A stretch of DNA of 64,000 nt from Anaerolineales bacterium (lineage in GTDB: Bacteria > Chloroflexota > Anaerolineae > Anaerolineales > Villigracilaceae): assembly GCA_020634885.1 (NCBI GenBank), contig JACKAW010000007.1:124001-188000 (forward strand), read 5' to 3'. The translations under genes and the position numbers were made by a program. The notes under the pieces were generated by a model. It made no database searches. It saw only the letters and a list, made by a program, of their open reading frames with translations, and was not told the DNA's origin. Below are positions 61,713 through 64,000 of the stretch, one piece after another (position 1 is the first letter of the stretch; every line of letters starts with the position of its first letter).

Positions 61713-62553
61713 CATCAAACAAAATTTCGCGCGGCGGGGTGTGACCTGTCCATTTTTCGAAGGCAAGGGCGGCTTGTTCGATGAGCATTCCCAGACCCGT
61801 AAAGGCGTTCAGTCCCTGTGCGCGGGCGGTTTTTACTAATTTTGTTTCGCGTGGATTGTAGACCAGATCGTAAACAAAAGTGTGTTTTGCTAATTCTGTC
61901 CCTTCGGGCAAGGGCGAGGTTTCAGTGTTGGGGGTCATGCCGAGCGGGGTGGTGTTGATTATTAATGAAGAATGCGGAATGAAGAATGAAGAATTATCTG
62001 TAGTTTGTAATTGGTACTTGGTAAATGAGGCTGCAAGTTGTTGTGCCTGTTCGATTCGTCGAGCGGCGAGGGTGACATTCCAGCCGTCATTGAGCAAAGC
62101 ATATACAACGGCTCTTGCTGAACCGCCTGCGCCGAAGACCAATGCAGAATCTCCAATCTCCAATCTCCAATCTCCAATAAATCTCTTCAAATCAGCCAGA
62201 AACCCTGGCGCATCTGTGTTATCGCCGATGAGTTTATCTCCGCGCATGTAAATGGTGTTGACCGCGCCGATGGCTTGGGCGGTGGGCATCAGTTCATCCA
62301 TAAATTCGATGACATTTTGTTTGTGCGGAATGGTGACGTTGAGTCCGTGAATCTCGCCAGCGCGGACTTGGGCGAGTAAATCTTGCAAGGCTTGTTTATC
62401 TTCAGGGGGAATGGGGAATAGGGAATAGTTACCTTCAAGTCCACTGGCTTGGAGGGCTGCAGTGTGAATTTTAGGTGAAAGGCTATGCCCAAGCGGATAG
62501 CCGATGAGACCCAATTTGTAATTGGTAATTGGTAATTGGAGATTGGGATTCAT
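61687..62553 (-). CDS. aroE: Shikimate 5-dehydrogenase
   Basis: NADP-dependent reduction of 3-dehydroshikimate. 288 residues. It has GLIGYPLGHSLSPKIHTAAL, NVTIPHKQNVIEFMD with the catalytic Lys, GDNTDAPGF and FGAGGSARAVVYAL. Three low-complexity segments come from heptamer DNA. They are the N-terminal NPNLQLPITNYK, FIGDWRLEIGDS (AATCTCC repeats at about 62152-62180), and YQLQTTDNSSFFIPHSSL (AATGAAG repeats at about 61965-62000). All keep the reading frame and all catalytic motifs. The ATG overlaps the aroA stop by 4 bp. Confidence 0.94.
   Translation of the reverse strand: MNPNLQLPITNYKLGLIGYPLGHSLSPKIHTAALQASGLEGNYSLFPIPPEDKQALQDLLAQVRAGEIHGLNVTIPHKQNVIEFMDELMPTAQAIGAVNTIYMRGDKLIGDNTDAPGFLADLKRFIGDWRLEIGDSALVFGAGGSARAVVYALLNDGWNVTLAARRIEQAQQLAASFTKYQLQTTDNSSFFIPHSSLIINTTPLGMTPNTETSPLPEGTELAKHTFVYDLVYNPRETKLVKTARAQGLNAFTGLGMLIEQAALAFEKWTGHTPPREILFDAVGATRPD
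61963..62000. repeat. AATGAAG heptamer tract inside aroE
   Basis: AATGAAG-AATGCGG-AATGAAG-AATGAAG, four units with a seven-base period. Confidence 0.65.
62152..62182. repeat. AATCTCC heptamer tract inside aroE
   Basis: Four consecutive AATCTCC units. Confidence 0.75.
62515..62548. repeat. AATTGGT heptamer tract at the aroE start
   Basis: TTGTAAT, TGGTAAT, TGGTAAT, TGGAGAT: four heptamer-period units forming codons 2 to 12 of aroE. Confidence 0.7.
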
Positions 62554-63875
62554 GCGGTTTGGTTTCTTAACTGATTGAGAACTTCAAAGAAATTGGGAAA
62601 CGTCTTTGAAACGCAGGATGGATTTTCAATCGTCACGCCATCGAAGCGCAAGCCGATGAGAGAGAATGCCATTGCCATGCGGTGATCGTTATAGGTTTGG
62701 ATGGAAGCGCTGCGCATCTTTTCTACGGGATAGATGGTCATTCCATCTTCATGCTCTTCCACGCGGACGCCGAGTCTACCCAACTCCACGCAGGTCGCGT
62801 GAACTCGATCCGTTTCTTTCACACGAGCAGACGCAATGCCGCGAATTCTTGTTGGTGATGAAGCGAATGGCGCAACAGCGGCGAGAGTTTGAGCCGTGTC
62901 GGGGATATCGCGCATGTCAACATCTATACCAACAAGCGACGAGTTCCGAGTAACGAGTATCGAATTATCGCGTTCGTCAACTTCACATCCCATTTGTTTC
63001 AACACATCCACAAACGCGACATCACCCTGCACAGACTTGCGCGAAATGTTTTCCACTTTGACCGTCCCGCCGCAGATGGCAGGCGCAGCGAAGAAGTAGG
63101 AGGCGGCGGAGGCGTCGGATTCAATTGGATAATTAGAGATTAGAGAATAGAGATTAGGCGAAACTGTAAATGAGCGGTATCCATCACGTTCAATTTCAAC
63201 CCCAAAATCTTTCATAATAGAGAGAGTCATATCCACATACGGCTTGGAGTTAAGTTCGGTGGTGAGTTCGATTTCAATGGGGAATTGAGCGTAGGGCGCA
63301 ACCATTAATAGCGCGGATAAAAATTGGCTTGAAATATCGCCCGCGATTTTTGTTTTGCCGCCTTTCAACCCTGAAGCCATAATTTTTATCGGCGGACAAA
63401 TTTGCCCCTTCCGCCTTCCGCCTTCTGCCTTCTGCCTTCTGCCTTCTGCCTTCTGCATTGCTCGAATATCGCACCCCAACTGACTCAACGCTTCCACCAA
63501 ATCCCCTATCGGGCGTTCACGCATTCTGGGTTCCCCGTCCAAAATATATTCGCCGTGACCGAGCGTGAGAAATGCCGACAAAAATCTTGCCGCAGTGCCT
63601 GCATTGCCGATGAAGAGTTCGGCTTGTTTGGCAGGGATTTTCCCGCCCAAGCCTGTGACGGTCATGGAAAAATTCGCTTCATCCAGTTGCACATCAAAGC
63701 CGAGGGTTTGCAAGGCTTTGGCAAAATAACGCGAGTCATCGGAGAAGAGGGCGTTGGAGAGGTGGGTTGTGCCGTTTGCGAGTGAGGCAATCAGCAAGGC
63801 GCGGTTGGTCAGCGACTTGGAGCCAGGCACGCGGACGGTGGCGGATAGGGGATGGGTGACGGGAAGGATTTTCAT
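62550..63875 (-). CDS. aroA: EPSP synthase (3-phosphoshikimate 1-carboxyvinyltransferase)
   Basis: Sixth step of the shikimate pathway. 441 residues. It has PGSKSLTNRALLIASLANG, LFIGNAGTAARFL, EPRMRERPIGDL, SSQFLSALLMVAPYA and DHRMAMAFSLIGL. Between LGCDIRA and CPPIKI lies an insertion of about 19 residues (139-157, containing QKAEGRR repeated), encoded by eight CTGCCTT-type heptamers at 63407-63462. A second heptamer-derived stretch (NLYSLISNYPIE) lies near residue 240. It is the first gene of the shikimate operon. Confidence 0.95.
   Translation of the reverse strand: MKILPVTHPLSATVRVPGSKSLTNRALLIASLANGTTHLSNALFSDDSRYFAKALQTLGFDVQLDEANFSMTVTGLGGKIPAKQAELFIGNAGTAARFLSAFLTLGHGEYILDGEPRMRERPIGDLVEALSQLGCDIRAMQKAEGRRQKAEGGRRKGQICPPIKIMASGLKGGKTKIAGDISSQFLSALLMVAPYAQFPIEIELTTELNSKPYVDMTLSIMKDFGVEIERDGYRSFTVSPNLYSLISNYPIESDASAASYFFAAPAICGGTVKVENISRKSVQGDVAFVDVLKQMGCEVDERDNSILVTRNSSLVGIDVDMRDIPDTAQTLAAVAPFASSPTRIRGIASARVKETDRVHATCVELGRLGVRVEEHEDGMTIYPVEKMRSASIQTYNDHRMAMAFSLIGLRFDGVTIENPSCVSKTFPNFFEVLNQLRNQTA
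63128..63160. repeat. GATTAGA heptamer tract inside aroA
   Basis: AATTAGA-GATTAGA-GAATAGA-GATTAGG, a seven-base period. Confidence 0.65.
63407..63462. repeat. CTGCCTT heptamer array inside aroA
   Basis: Eight units of seven bases: two CCGCCTT, five CTGCCTT, one CTGCATT. The longest tandem array in the window. Confidence 0.85.
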
Positions 63876-63889
63876 ATTTAAAAACGAGA

Positions 63890-64000
63890 CTAATTCTGCA
63901 TAGACACTATTGCATCTACGATTTGCTGCTGGTGATCCAAACCTAGATACGCAATGGCTTGTTCAATCGACCCGAATGCCTTTATATCCATATCTACCTT
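63890..64000 (-). CDS. C-terminal end of an unidentified gene (cut by window)
   Basis: An open minus-strand frame runs from the window edge to TAG at 63890 and ends MDIKAFGSIEQAIAYLGLDH, then QQQIVDAIVSMQN. It is too short to identify. It could also be a 33-residue gene starting at the ATG, with AAGGTAG nearby. Confidence 0.4.
   Translation of the reverse strand, partial: KVDMDIKAFGSIEQAIAYLGLDHQQQIVDAIVSMQN

Noticed and set aside
63407..63462. Tandem repeat considered as a CRISPR array
   Set aside because: Units are seven bases with no spacers and lie inside the aroA reading frame.

Overview
The window reads as chromosome of a Chloroflexota bacterium, most likely class Anaerolineae. This is inferred from gene content and style: many lipoproteins with Pro/Thr-rich linkers, an unusually long SecA, a fused AroK-AroB, a DUF1800/DUF1501 pair with twin-arginine signals, and dense small palindromic repeats between genes. 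No rRNA, tRNA or CRISPR array was seen. Most of the DNA is GC-balanced housekeeping sequence. Two stretches are visibly AT-richer and look acquired: about 14.4-19.5 kb and 30.5-35 kb.

Layout. 0-7 kb: MscS channel (cut by the window edge), a sugar-nucleotide epimerase, a flippase-like membrane protein, lepA and a flotillin-like SPFH protein. 7-10.4 kb: two tandem TIR-membrane paralogues, each of which appears to carry a second, degenerate TIR-like domain. 10.4-14.2 kb: a GNAT remnant, a MerR regulator with a textbook 19-bp-spacer promoter, and aconitase. 14.4-19.5 kb: an accessory island with an AbiEii-type nucleotidyltransferase operon, two convergent 5'-truncated RHS tips each followed by a lipoprotein gene, and an integrase remnant. 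Three copies of one 20-bp sequence mark its boundaries. 19.5-30.4 kb: adenosine deaminase, secA, a membrane glycosyltransferase and dnaE.

30.5-34.9 kb holds a compact three-gene operon: a C5-cytosine DNA methyltransferase, a protein with both an HSP90/MORC-like GHKL ATPase and a histidine-kinase module, and a receiver domain fused to a region with an RNxxxH (HEPN ribonuclease-type) motif. This is the best candidate for an undescribed system: a methylation-linked phosphorelay controlling a putative RNase effector.

35-58 kb: homoserine dehydrogenase, a 7TM-PAS-GGDEF diguanylate cyclase, the DUF1800/DUF1501 pair, radA, small lipoproteins, an Rrf2 regulator, urocanase, two tandem lipoprotein phosphodiesterases, an FAD oxidoreductase, GNAT, a GH1 beta-glucosidase, an rRNA methyltransferase, two MFS transporters, a cupin and an MBL hydrolase. 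57.6-63.9 kb: a shikimate operon on the minus strand (aroA-aroE-aroC-aroKB-aroQ-hydrolase). Its genes carry in-frame insertions made of heptanucleotide repeats or a palindromic element, a second striking feature of the window.
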